The notes under the pieces were generated by a model that was not told the DNA's origin, did not search any database, and saw only the letters and a program-made list of their open reading frames with translations. This document shows, one piece after another, positions 8,668-16,918 of a stretch of 60,327 nucleotides of DNA. Origin of the DNA: Leptolyngbya sp. CCY15150 (lineage in GTDB: Bacteria > Cyanobacteriota > Cyanobacteriia > RECH01); contig NZ_JACSWB010000280.1 in the NCBI RefSeq assembly GCF_016888135.1, positions 1-60,327 of the forward strand, read 5' to 3'. The translations under genes and the position numbers were made by a program. Within the stretch, counting starts at the first letter, position 1. Each line of letters begins with the position of its first letter.

Positions 8668-10026
8668 TTAGGCAAATACGCCGTCCCAGGGTAGACCTAG
8701 CCCTAAGAAAGTGCGTACTGCTAATACGCTTCCTAGGAGGACGACCAGAAGCCCGGTGAAGATAGCATCTTGCCTCAGGCAGGAGAGTTTTTCTCGGTAT
8801 AGCCCCAGGGCGATCGCAATATAAAAGGGCAATTCGCTTAAGGCCACCGCCAATACTGCCCCGAAGGGAGCTATCTCTTCCGGCAAGATCATGATCGATC
8901 CAGGGATACCCACGACGATGACTAAGAAGCTAAAAAAGTTCCCATAGGCGTTATAGCGGGGTTGACCCACGGCAAATAGGCAAGGATTGAGGGTATCGGC
9001 CATCAGGTTGGGCCATAGCCCCAGCGCCACGATGGACAAAATCCAGCCGGCACTTTCGAAGTTTTCGTTATACAAAAAATCGATAATGATATCTCCGCCA
9101 CTCGCTAGGATCACCACTACCACCATCAACCCTGCTAGGGCTGCCTGGCGAGACTTCATAATTTTCTGGCGCAGTTCTGAACGAGGGGTGTCGGAAATTT
9201 TAGACATCACCGGAAACAACACTTTGGTGTAAACCTTTTGGTTAATTTGCCGGGGTAGGTCGCCAAGGGTAAAGGCAATGCTGTAGATACCTAGAAACTC
9301 TAACGAGAGGAATTTACCCAGCAGGAGACGGTCAGACTGGGTGGAGAGGAACATCATAGCGGTGGATAGAAAAATCCATTTGCCAAAGGAAATAATCTCT
9401 TTGATGGCGTCTTTATCCCACTTTAGGCGGCTGGGTGTGACTTGGGGTAGAAGGGTGTGGCTAATGATTAACCGCAGACTCCAAGCCACCAGCGATCCAC
9501 CGGCTAAGGCCCAAACGGTGGGATCAAACCATGCCCAAATCACCGTGACGGCCGTACCGATTAACTGAGTACTAATTTCAAAGAGCGCCAGTTTCCCCAT
9601 GGCAACCTCTCGGCTGAGAGTGTAGTTGGCCATGGATTCTAGACCGCCTAAGACCATGGTGAAGCCGATGACGGGAACCAGCCAGAGCAGGCGAGGTTCT
9701 TCATACAGCGCGGCGACGGGCCAAGCGATGATCAAACAGCAGAGCCATAGACCAAACCCCCGAATAATTTGGGCTGTCCAGGCGGTGTTGAGGAAGTCGG
9801 GTTCGTTGCCGCGTCGATTTTGAATGACGCTGGGGCCAATCCCAATATCTGAGAAGAGGGTGAGTCCGCCGATGAAGGTGTAGACCAGCGCCATTAAGCC
9901 AAAGAATTCGGGGAGCAGCAAACGGGTGAGAATTAGGTTGCTAGCTAGCCGAATGCCTTGGCTGAAGCCATAGGCGGCGAAGGTCCAAATGGCACCTTTG
10001 AGGGCTAGGGATTTGAGGGAGGGCAT
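8668..10026 (-). CDS. Wzx-type polysaccharide flippase (MOP superfamily)
   Basis: A 452-residue polytopic membrane protein with about 12-14 hydrophobic segments, typical of the polysaccharide transporter (PST/Wzx) branch of the MOP exporters. These move undecaprenyl-linked repeat units across the inner membrane. The N-terminal block (LKGAIWTFAAYGFSQGIRLA, ILTRLL, FGLMALVYTF, FSDIGIGPSVIQ) is characteristic of the Wzx/lipopolysaccharide biosynthesis family. It is clearly paralogous to the flippase at 35.7-37.1 kb, which shares the same motifs in order. It sits between two GT4 genes on the same strand. Substrate unknown. Confidence 0.9.
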   Translation of the reverse strand: MPSLKSLALKGAIWTFAAYGFSQGIRLASNLILTRLLLPEFFGLMALVYTFIGGLTLFSDIGIGPSVIQNRRGNEPDFLNTAWTAQIIRGFGLWLCCLIIAWPVAALYEEPRLLWLVPVIGFTMVLGGLESMANYTLSREVAMGKLALFEISTQLIGTAVTVIWAWFDPTVWALAGGSLVAWSLRLIISHTLLPQVTPSRLKWDKDAIKEIISFGKWIFLSTAMMFLSTQSDRLLLGKFLSLEFLGIYSIAFTLGDLPRQINQKVYTKVLFPVMSKISDTPRSELRQKIMKSRQAALAGLMVVVVILASGGDIIIDFLYNENFESAGWILSIVALGLWPNLMADTLNPCLFAVGQPRYNAYGNFFSFLVIVVGIPGSIMILPEEIAPFGAVLAVALSELPFYIAIALGLYREKLSCLRQDAIFTGLLVVLLGSVLAVRTFLGLGLPWDGVFA

Positions 10027-10123
10027 AGTAGTTAGGAAAAAAGGGGTGAATGATGGTGGCTGGAAGGACGGGTATTACCCAGGAGTAGCCGAAGCTTGAG
10101 GGGGAGCGATCGCCTTGGGGATG

Positions 10124-11326
10124 CTACTTGGGCTTGGCAAAGAGCTGGGTGAGCTTATGGGCTTCCGTATGGGCATTGTGCTGCACTTGGACGCGTTGGG
10201 CTCCAGCGTCGCCTAGGCGGGTGAGGTCTTCTGGGGATGTGTGCAAGACCGTTTTTAAGCTGTCGGCGAGGGCATCCACGGAGCCGGGCGGAATTAGCCA
10301 GCCGCAGACGCCGGGCTCAATCAGCTCAGGGATACCAGCCACGTAGGTGCTGAGAACCGGGCGGTGTAGGGCAAGGGCCTCCATGATCACGACCGGTAGC
10401 CCTTCCGCAAAGCTCGGCAGGATAAAGGCTCGGCTATTCAAAATATGGCGCTGTACCTCGGCGCTGCTGGCCCATCCTGTGATGGTGATGTAGGACTGGA
10501 GCTGGTAATCCTGAATCTTGGCCTCAAGCTGCGATCGCAGCTCCCCGTCCCCCACAAGCGTGAGGTGAAACTCTTGCCCGGCTTGAGCTAAGCGGTGAAC
10601 AGCTTCTAACAGCAGCAGGTGCCCTTTTTGTTCGCTCAGCCGCGCTACGCAGACAAGATTGGGGGCGGCGGGAATGGGCGTGGTGGCTGGGTTCAAGAAG
10701 TAATCGTCTACGCCACAATGCACAATGTGAATTTTGGCCCAGTCGTCTGCCGAACACCAGCGATAGAGCTGGCTGCGGCCGTAGGAGCTGATGGCGACGA
10801 CAAAAGCAGCCCGGCGAATTTTTTCTGGGAGGGCGATCGCCTTCACCTTGTCAAACTCCTCAGGGCCATGGACGGTAAAACTATAGGGTGGCCCGCCTAG
10901 GGCATGGCAGAGCATGGCGACGGTGGTGGAATTGGTGCCGAAATGGGAATGAACATGGGTGACCGGGGTACGCGCCAATTTGCCCAGCAGCACGCAGGCT
11001 TCCGCCAAATAGATGATGTGCAGCAACAGACCTCGCTCAGAGTTCCAGCCCACCTGCACCGCTAGCCGCAGGGCGCTTAACCACTTCGTGGGTCGAGATA
11101 GGGCCACCTTGCCCATGGCCAGCATCAAGCCGACCAGCCCTACCTGAAGAATCACCTCAGTTTTTTGGAGTTCAGCTTTATCTGTTTCATCAACTAGCTC
11201 GTCGCTGCGCGATCGGACTGAAAACCTGTATACACTGATACCGCAGGCTTCAACTCCCTGAATTTCGCGGCGAATAAAACTATGGCTAACCTTAGGATAT
11301 TGATTGATAAGATAGGCGATCGCCAT
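10124..11326 (-). CDS. GT4-type glycosyltransferase (colanic-acid WcaL-like)
   Basis: About 400 residues. The start (MAIAYLINQYPKVSHSFIRR) resembles glycosyltransferases of the WcaL/colanic acid type. The central HVHSHFG segment and the C-terminal PSFAEGLPVVIMEALALHRP (E-x7-E) mark family 4 GT-B enzymes. The open frame begins at 11341; the in-frame ATG at 11326 immediately precedes the conserved sequence and is preferred. It is the first gene of the minus-strand group 11.3-6.5 kb, which runs into the flippase 97 bp downstream. Acceptor and donor are unknown. Confidence 0.88.
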   Translation of the reverse strand: MAIAYLINQYPKVSHSFIRREIQGVEACGISVYRFSVRSRSDELVDETDKAELQKTEVILQVGLVGLMLAMGKVALSRPTKWLSALRLAVQVGWNSERGLLLHIIYLAEACVLLGKLARTPVTHVHSHFGTNSTTVAMLCHALGGPPYSFTVHGPEEFDKVKAIALPEKIRRAAFVVAISSYGRSQLYRWCSADDWAKIHIVHCGVDDYFLNPATTPIPAAPNLVCVARLSEQKGHLLLLEAVHRLAQAGQEFHLTLVGDGELRSQLEAKIQDYQLQSYITITGWASSAEVQRHILNSRAFILPSFAEGLPVVIMEALALHRPVLSTYVAGIPELIEPGVCGWLIPPGSVDALADSLKTVLHTSPEDLTRLGDAGAQRVQVQHNAHTEAHKLTQLFAKPK

Positions 11327-11341
11327 CGACATCACGAGCAT

Positions 11342-12063
11342 AGTTCATGAACTCAGTAGACAATTCAGCAGACACTATCGACAGATACCATCGATGTTGA
11401 CCATCGACGTTTGAAAGCGGCAGAGCTAGGTGTGCAATCTGATGGAAGGGACGGTCGATCAACAGATTGTCCGTATTTCCCACGTCCTTCACCCTAGTAC
11501 GAGAGCAGATGGACGCTCTTGTGGGCGGGTTTGACCCTCCTGATGGGGGATGACACTTGGGTGGTGGGATAGTAGATGCAAGGCTCATGCCAGGTTCAAC
11601 GTAACACCGAGTGGTTAGAAACTGCCAGATTTGGGGGGTAAATCAGTTTCATAGTACCCAGACTATCCTTGAACTGCTCAAGCATAGACGGAAGTTGACC
11701 AGGCGCTGTTGAATCTACGGAGGTGCGATCGCTCTATCCTATACAATGCAAAGGATTTGGTGGTTCTCAGATTCAGTTGCACGGTGCTCTACAGATGACA
11801 GTTTACTTGTGGAAAGGTTACGGTAGGTGCGATTAGGTCAACTGAGAGGGTGAATGGGGCTGGCTAGCCGGTTCTGACGTTCAGGACTATGGATTGATCA
11901 GCGTGGTGACTGTTTCAGAAACATAATCGTTATATAAAACGTTAGTAAAGATAGGGGTGATTATCCAACGATTGCCAGTGGTCTATGTAAAATACTGGTC
12001 ACACCCATTCACCACTGAGCCTGCATTTAACCTCTATTGTTTAAGGACTATTGTTTAGGGACT
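11342..12063. other. Divergent intergenic region between glycosyltransferase and export gene
   Basis: About 700 bases with no credible gene; it must hold promoters for both directions. The AT-rich segment 11930-11990 (CGTTATATAAAACGTTAG and an imperfect inverted repeat CCAGT...ACTGG near 11977-11998) is the most likely control region for the export genes. I could not fix a -35/-10 pair with confidence. Confidence 0.4.
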
Positions 12064-13731
12064 ATGGTCACGATCCACAAAGCAATGCCTGGTGACCCAA
12101 GGGCTAACCAGACACTTAATCAAGGACTGTTGGTTTTGATGGGGCTGTCGGTGGGGTTGACGGCATCACTCATGACCGCACTGATGGCAACGGCCAGCGT
12201 GGCCCAAAGCGATCGCTTGCCTGTGCTGGAGCCGGATGGTTTGTCTAGGGATGCTGTCCTAGACGCAGCTCCCGATCAAACGCTGCCCGAGATGACGCCG
12301 TCTGACTTGGCACCGTCTGACTTGGCACCGTTATCCGAGCTTCATCATCCTGATAACGACCTTGCCGAGGCAGATCTATCCAACACTCGTCTATCTGAGG
12401 TTGATCGCTTAAGCGATCGCCTAGCCCAAGCTACTCCCACCGCCCAGAGCAGCGATCGCCTGCCCTTGATCACCCCAAGCCCGTCTGAACCAGATGCTTC
12501 CCAACGGGTTCCCATCGAGACGGCACCGCTCCCAAATCAGCCGGTTCAACCCACGCCTGCTCCGGTATCCCCGGCCACTCCCGGCGTTGACCCGCGCTTT
12601 CCCTTCGTGAGAACCGACGATCGGAGCTTCTCCCTGCCCCGCTCCTCCTCCTTTCCCTATATTTTGGGCACCGGCGATACCATCACCCTCAATATTTTTG
12701 ATGTCCCGGAATTTAGCGACGGGGAATATGTCATCGGCGTAGACGGTTCCATTAACCTGCCTTGGGTTGGGTCGGTTTACTTAGAAGGACAAACGATATC
12801 GAGTGCTGGCACCTACCTAGAACAGATCTATGCCCAGTTCATTCGCGATCCGCTGATTGTTGTTGCCCTAGTGCAACCTCGTCCGCTGCGGGTGAGTGTG
12901 GTGGGAGAAGTGACCCGGCCAGGCTCCTACACCATTAGCCCAGAGGCCGGTGCAACCACAGACTTGGGTGACGGCATCAGCCAGTGGGCCACCGCCATCA
13001 ATGCCATTCAGCAGGCCGGAGGCATCACCCAGCTCGCCAATATCCGCAACATTGAAATTCGCCGAGGTCAGACCTTGCCCGGTGAGGAAAGCACCATTGA
13101 AGTGAACCTCTGGGAGTTTTTGCAGACCGGGAGCCTGCCCCAAGACATTACCCTGCGAGATGGAGACACCGTGTTAGTGCCGCGGGTGTCTGATATCAAT
13201 CAAGAAGAACTTGGGGAAATTGCCACAGCCAATTTCTCACCGCTGTTGATCAATACCTATGTGGTTGGAGAAGTTGAAACCCCCGGAGCCATAGAGTTGC
13301 CTCCCAATTCATCTCTCAACCAAGCTTTGCTGGCGGCGGGCGGACGGGTGAGCAACCGCGCCGGTCGGGTAGACCTCATCCGCGTTAATTTGGACGGAAG
13401 CGTTGAGCGGCGGCGGGTGTCCATTGACTTCTCTGACCCAGTCAATGAAGAGACCAATCCGTCCCTGCGCAATAACGACATTGTGGTGGTGCGGCGTTCG
13501 ACCTTGGCTGGAATTTTTGATGGCATCGAGTTTGTAACAGCCCCGATTCGCAACGTATTTGGTCTGCTGGATGGCGTTTTAGATGTGCGCGATCGTCTCG
13601 ATACTAATGACAATAATGATCAGAATAACGACGATGACGATGACGATGACGACGACGATGATGATCCGTTTGATCCGGATGATCCAGATAATCCAGATCC
13701 AGGTGAACCCTTTCCAGATGTTGGATTATAA
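12064..13731 (+). CDS. Wza-like polysaccharide export protein (Poly_export plus SLBB) with poly-Asp tail
   Basis: About 555 residues. An N-terminal hydrophobic segment ending in ASVAQS reads as a signal sequence. A 130-residue low-complexity Pro/Ser/Asp region follows (including a PSDLA duplication). Next comes the polysaccharide export domain (YILGTGDTITLNIFDVPE) with two SLBB-type segments (VVGEVTRPGSYTI and VVGEVETPGAIELP). This family forms the outer-membrane export channel for capsule or EPS. No lipobox cysteine was seen, unlike E. coli Wza. The C-terminus has a run of 12 aspartates followed by a D/P/N-rich tail. The open frame begins at a TTG at 12037; ATG 12064 is preferred, with AGGG just upstream. 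It precedes the Wzc-like gene on the same strand. Confidence 0.88.
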   Translation: MVTIHKAMPGDPRANQTLNQGLLVLMGLSVGLTASLMTALMATASVAQSDRLPVLEPDGLSRDAVLDAAPDQTLPEMTPSDLAPSDLAPLSELHHPDNDLAEADLSNTRLSEVDRLSDRLAQATPTAQSSDRLPLITPSPSEPDASQRVPIETAPLPNQPVQPTPAPVSPATPGVDPRFPFVRTDDRSFSLPRSSSFPYILGTGDTITLNIFDVPEFSDGEYVIGVDGSINLPWVGSVYLEGQTISSAGTYLEQIYAQFIRDPLIVVALVQPRPLRVSVVGEVTRPGSYTISPEAGATTDLGDGISQWATAINAIQQAGGITQLANIRNIEIRRGQTLPGEESTIEVNLWEFLQTGSLPQDITLRDGDTVLVPRVSDINQEELGEIATANFSPLLINTYVVGEVETPGAIELPPNSSLNQALLAAGGRVSNRAGRVDLIRVNLDGSVERRRVSIDFSDPVNEETNPSLRNNDIVVVRRSTLAGIFDGIEFVTAPIRNVFGLLDGVLDVRDRLDTNDNNDQNNDDDDDDDDDDDDPFDPDDPDNPDPGEPFPDVGL

Positions 13732-14068
13732 GTATGGTTGATGATCAGCCGAGGGATCAGGGATAGGGTAGATTTTTGTTGAGGCCTTGTTTAGGTATTG
13801 TTCAAACTCAGGGTGCGATGTGAGACAAGTAGGGTGCAATCCATCATGATCCATGGTGGGTAGGGTGATTTCTAGTCTTAACCGATGAGAGGTTGAATGC
13901 TTCTTATTTGAAGAATTGAGGAACAGGTTGGAAGGTCAAACTGTAAATTGCTAGCATTCAGATGTAGCCTAGGGCAGCGATCGCCCGTGATGACGTCAAC
14001 TGCTAGCCGTGATCGACCACCACCTTCATGTTTATCTCGTGTTGACCTTGCAATTTAAATAGCCCATT
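13732..14068. other. Intergenic, no clear feature
   Basis: 337 bases between the Wza-like and Wzc-like genes. It contains one HIP1 octamer near 13978. No gene and no strong terminator were seen, so read-through from the export gene is possible. Confidence 0.4.
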
Positions 14069-16360
14069 ATGCAGCAGTCCCCAGCGGGTTACGACGATCT
14101 AAATACTGACGCTCCCCAGGGCGGGTTGAAGCTTGGCCCCTACATTCGAATGCTCAAGCGCAATCTCTGGATTGTGGTTGGCAGCACTCTTTTGTTGGGG
14201 GGGGCTGCGTTTGTGAAAAGTACCTCCTCAGTGCCCACCTACCAAGCAGGGTTTCGGCTGCTGGTGGAGCCGGTGACGGCGGAAGCTCGATTAGTCGATC
14301 CATCGGCATTAACGCGGAATGGTGGTGGTATTAACCGGGCCCAGGAAATTGACTATCCCACCCAGCTTGAGATTTTGAAAAGCCCGGCGATGCTATGGCC
14401 CATCTACGAGCAGGTCAGCGAGGAGTTTCCAGAATTTGCCTATATTCAGCTCCAGAACGACCTCTTGGTGGAGCGATCGCCCCAAACCAAGATCATTGAA
14501 GTGACCTTTCTTGGCAATGATCCTGGTTTGGTGCAGACGGTGCTGGATGAAACCGCTGCCAAGTATCTGCAATATAGTTTGCAAGAGCGGAAAACCCGAA
14601 TTGGTGAAGGGATTAACTTCATTAATGACCAACTTCCTACCCTAGAAGAGCGCGCTAGTGAGCTGCAAGATCGGCTGCAAGATCTCCAGCAGCGCTTTTT
14701 TGTGAATGATCCTGAAAACGAAAGTGCTCAGCTCACAGAACAATTGCGGGGCATTGTGTCTCAGCAGGTGGAAACGGCTCAGGAGTTGCGGGAGCAGCGC
14801 GAATACTATGCTTCGCTACAGCGGCAGCTCAACCTCACACCCAATCAGGCGATCGCGGCTTCAACCTTAAGTGAAGAGCCAGGCTATCAGGCGCTGCTGA
14901 CCCAGTTTCGCGAGCTAGAGGCCCAAATTGCCGTCGAGTCTGCCCGCTTTACGGAGGCCAGCCCAACCATTCAAGCGCTACGGGAGCAGCAAGATAATAT
15001 TGCTAGCCTCATGAACTCAACGGCCCAAAGTATTATTGGCCCTGCCCTAGGCGGCGAGTCGAGTAATCCTGAAGTGCAGGCTTTCCAAAACAGTATCCGC
15101 CTGGGTTTGATTCAGCAGATGGTTGATACGTCCAATCTAGTTGAACTATTGGAAGTGCGGCAGGATGAGCTAGGGCGTTTGCGGTCGGCGGCGGAAGACC
15201 GGGTGCAAGATTTCCCAGCGATCGCCCGAGAATACAACGAAATTCAGCGAGAATTGGATATCACCACCCAGGCGCTGGATCAACTGCTCTCCCAACGGGA
15301 GACCCTAAGCCTAGAAGCCGCTCAGAGCGCTGTACCTTGGGAAGTGCTGTCAGAGCCGCAGGTGCCCTTAGATGAAAACGGCGACCCCATGCCCGAGTCG
15401 TCCAGCCCGATTATTTTGCTGGCGGGCATTATGGGCGGAGCGATGTTGGGAGCTGCCCTGGCACTGCTGCTTGAAAAATATCGCGATATCTACCACGACG
15501 TTGAGGATATCGAGGACGCTATGCCCGCTCCGATCCTGTCCGTGGTGCCTCCCTGTCCCTTTGCCAACCAAGTCCTGTTCTATTCGCCGGAGTCGTCTAC
15601 CCTACGGCCCGCTGAGCAAAGCTCGATTGTGGCGTTTCAGGAAGCCTTTAGCGAATTGTTTGCCGGGCTGCGGTTTCAAAAAAGTGGCACGATTCAATCC
15701 CTAGCGGTCTGTTCTGCAACGATGGGGGATGGCACGTCAACGATTGCGGCTAATTTAGCCCAAACCCTAGCATCCTCTGGAAAACGAGTGCTGTTGGTCG
15801 ATGCTAATTTCCGAGATCCAAGGCTGCATGAGTTTTTTGATCTGCCCAATGATAAGGGCCTAGGCGACCTTCTCAAGTCGTCTTTTGAACCAGAAGCGGT
15901 GATCCGATCGGCACCAACGGCGGAGCATCTTTCCATCTTAACGGCCGGCAGCACGATGGTGGATGCACCTAAGCTGTTGGGGTCGCCTAGGATGGAAGCC
16001 GTCAGCGATCGCTTAGCCGAGATGTTTGACGTGGTGATTTACGACGCTCCGCCCCTGCGCGACTACATGGACACGGTGTTTTTGTCTGACCATGTGGATG
16101 GCGTGTTGATGGCGGTGGCCCTGCGCCGCACCAAGCAGTCAGCCGTGAACATTGCCCTAGAAAAATTGCAGGAATATTCTATATCCCTGGTGGGGGTGGT
16201 GGCCAACTCGCCCCTCAATCGTCATCGGCCCATGCAGCAAAGCTCTACCAGGGTGGCAGCCGAAGAACCTCTTTGGATGAAAACCGGCGTTTCTGGTTCA
16301 GAAGCTGGCGGTTTGTCGATCCAGGCTAGTGAGGGAAAGCCAGTGCCCCATGAGTCTTAG
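14069..16360 (+). CDS. Wzc-like polysaccharide co-polymerase with degenerate BY-kinase domain
   Basis: A 763-residue protein with the architecture of bacterial tyrosine autokinases that set polysaccharide chain length. It has a Wzz domain with TM1 near residues 33-50, long coiled-coil-forming periplasmic segments (about 190-260 and 360-400), TM2 near 448-470 and a MinD-like cytoplasmic domain (about 530-740). The Walker A position reads MGDGTSTIAANLA: the invariant P-loop lysine of GK(S/T) is a threonine codon (ACG). Walker A' (LLVDANFRDP) and Walker B (VVIYDAPP) are recognisable. The C-terminus lacks the usual tyrosine cluster. Most likely it retains the co-polymerase role but is impaired in kinase activity (inference). 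It lies downstream of the Wza-like gene. Confidence 0.9.
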   Translation: MQQSPAGYDDLNTDAPQGGLKLGPYIRMLKRNLWIVVGSTLLLGGAAFVKSTSSVPTYQAGFRLLVEPVTAEARLVDPSALTRNGGGINRAQEIDYPTQLEILKSPAMLWPIYEQVSEEFPEFAYIQLQNDLLVERSPQTKIIEVTFLGNDPGLVQTVLDETAAKYLQYSLQERKTRIGEGINFINDQLPTLEERASELQDRLQDLQQRFFVNDPENESAQLTEQLRGIVSQQVETAQELREQREYYASLQRQLNLTPNQAIAASTLSEEPGYQALLTQFRELEAQIAVESARFTEASPTIQALREQQDNIASLMNSTAQSIIGPALGGESSNPEVQAFQNSIRLGLIQQMVDTSNLVELLEVRQDELGRLRSAAEDRVQDFPAIAREYNEIQRELDITTQALDQLLSQRETLSLEAAQSAVPWEVLSEPQVPLDENGDPMPESSSPIILLAGIMGGAMLGAALALLLEKYRDIYHDVEDIEDAMPAPILSVVPPCPFANQVLFYSPESSTLRPAEQSSIVAFQEAFSELFAGLRFQKSGTIQSLAVCSATMGDGTSTIAANLAQTLASSGKRVLLVDANFRDPRLHEFFDLPNDKGLGDLLKSSFEPEAVIRSAPTAEHLSILTAGSTMVDAPKLLGSPRMEAVSDRLAEMFDVVIYDAPPLRDYMDTVFLSDHVDGVLMAVALRRTKQSAVNIALEKLQEYSISLVGVVANSPLNRHRPMQQSSTRVAAEEPLWMKTGVSGSEAGGLSIQASEGKPVPHES

Positions 16361-16364
16361 GATA

Positions 16365-16446
16365 ATTGAGGTCTAGGGCGATTGAGGTCTAGGGCGATCG
16401 CCCCCCGGATTTATCTAAAGCGATCGCCCCCCGGATTTATCTAAGG
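16365..16446. repeat. Two abutting short tandem duplications built around HIP1
   Basis: A 16 bp unit (ATTGAGGTCTAGGGCG) occurs at 16365-16380 and 16381-16396. A 26 bp unit containing CGATCGCCCCCCGG follows at 16395-16420 and again at 16421-16446. The second copy runs into the stop region of the convergent small gene at 16441. It looks like recent slippage duplication. Confidence 0.8.
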
Positions 16447-16689
16447 CGATCGCCGCTGGAGCCAACGGTTGAACCAGCCCATGATGTTAATATCTCGCCG
16501 AAGCTGCTCTAGCTCTTGGCGATGCTGGCTGGCCAACGCCTGATAATCCTGGGCCTGGATATGCTGCACCTCTCGATAGAGCGCTTCTTGATAAAACTCG
16601 TGGGTGATTTGGTAGCGCTGTAAAACCTCGATCGCTTCAGGATGGGTATCAGCTTGGGGAATCACCCAATGGAACGGCTGGGAGGACAT
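16441..16689 (-). CDS. Small hypothetical protein
   Basis: Unrecognised protein of about 82 residues if started at the ATG at 16689, or 111 residues from the ATG at 16776. The shorter form (MSSQPFHWVIPQADTHPEAI) begins a region with ordered composition: a helical middle (EFYQEALYREVQHIQAQDYQ), a Q/E/R-rich helix and a basic, tryptophan-containing end (WFNRWLQRRSP). The extra N-terminus of the longer form is low complexity. It is divergent from the HTH gene at 16.9 kb and convergent with the Wzc-like gene. Confidence 0.5.
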   Translation of the reverse strand: MSSQPFHWVIPQADTHPEAIEVLQRYQITHEFYQEALYREVQHIQAQDYQALASQHRQELEQLRRDINIMGWFNRWLQRRSP

Positions 16690-16782
16690 ATCGGCTTGGG
16701 GATAGCTACAGCGGGGATCTGGGGAAAGCGATCGCCCCTTGGGCGAGTTGGGGGCAGATCGGATACCATGGGACAACTGAAT

Positions 16783-16823
16783 TCTAGATCTGAGACTCGA
16801 TCTAAGGTCTAGATCTGAATCTC
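16783..16823. promoter_or_regulatory. Direct repeat pair upstream of the HTH gene, possible operator
   Basis: TCTAGATCTGAGACTC at 16783-16798 is repeated as TCTAGATCTGAATCTC at 16808-16823 (14 of 16 identical, 25 bp start to start). The pair lies between a divergent small gene and the HTH-protein gene. Autoregulatory binding is an inference from position and repetition only. Confidence 0.35.
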
Positions 16824-16918
16824 AATCCTGCATCCCAGTATAAGCGGGACGATCTTGTCCAAATGGTGCAATCCTTACCGATTGCCGCTCGGCCAGGCAG
16901 AACGCTAAAGGAAACCGT

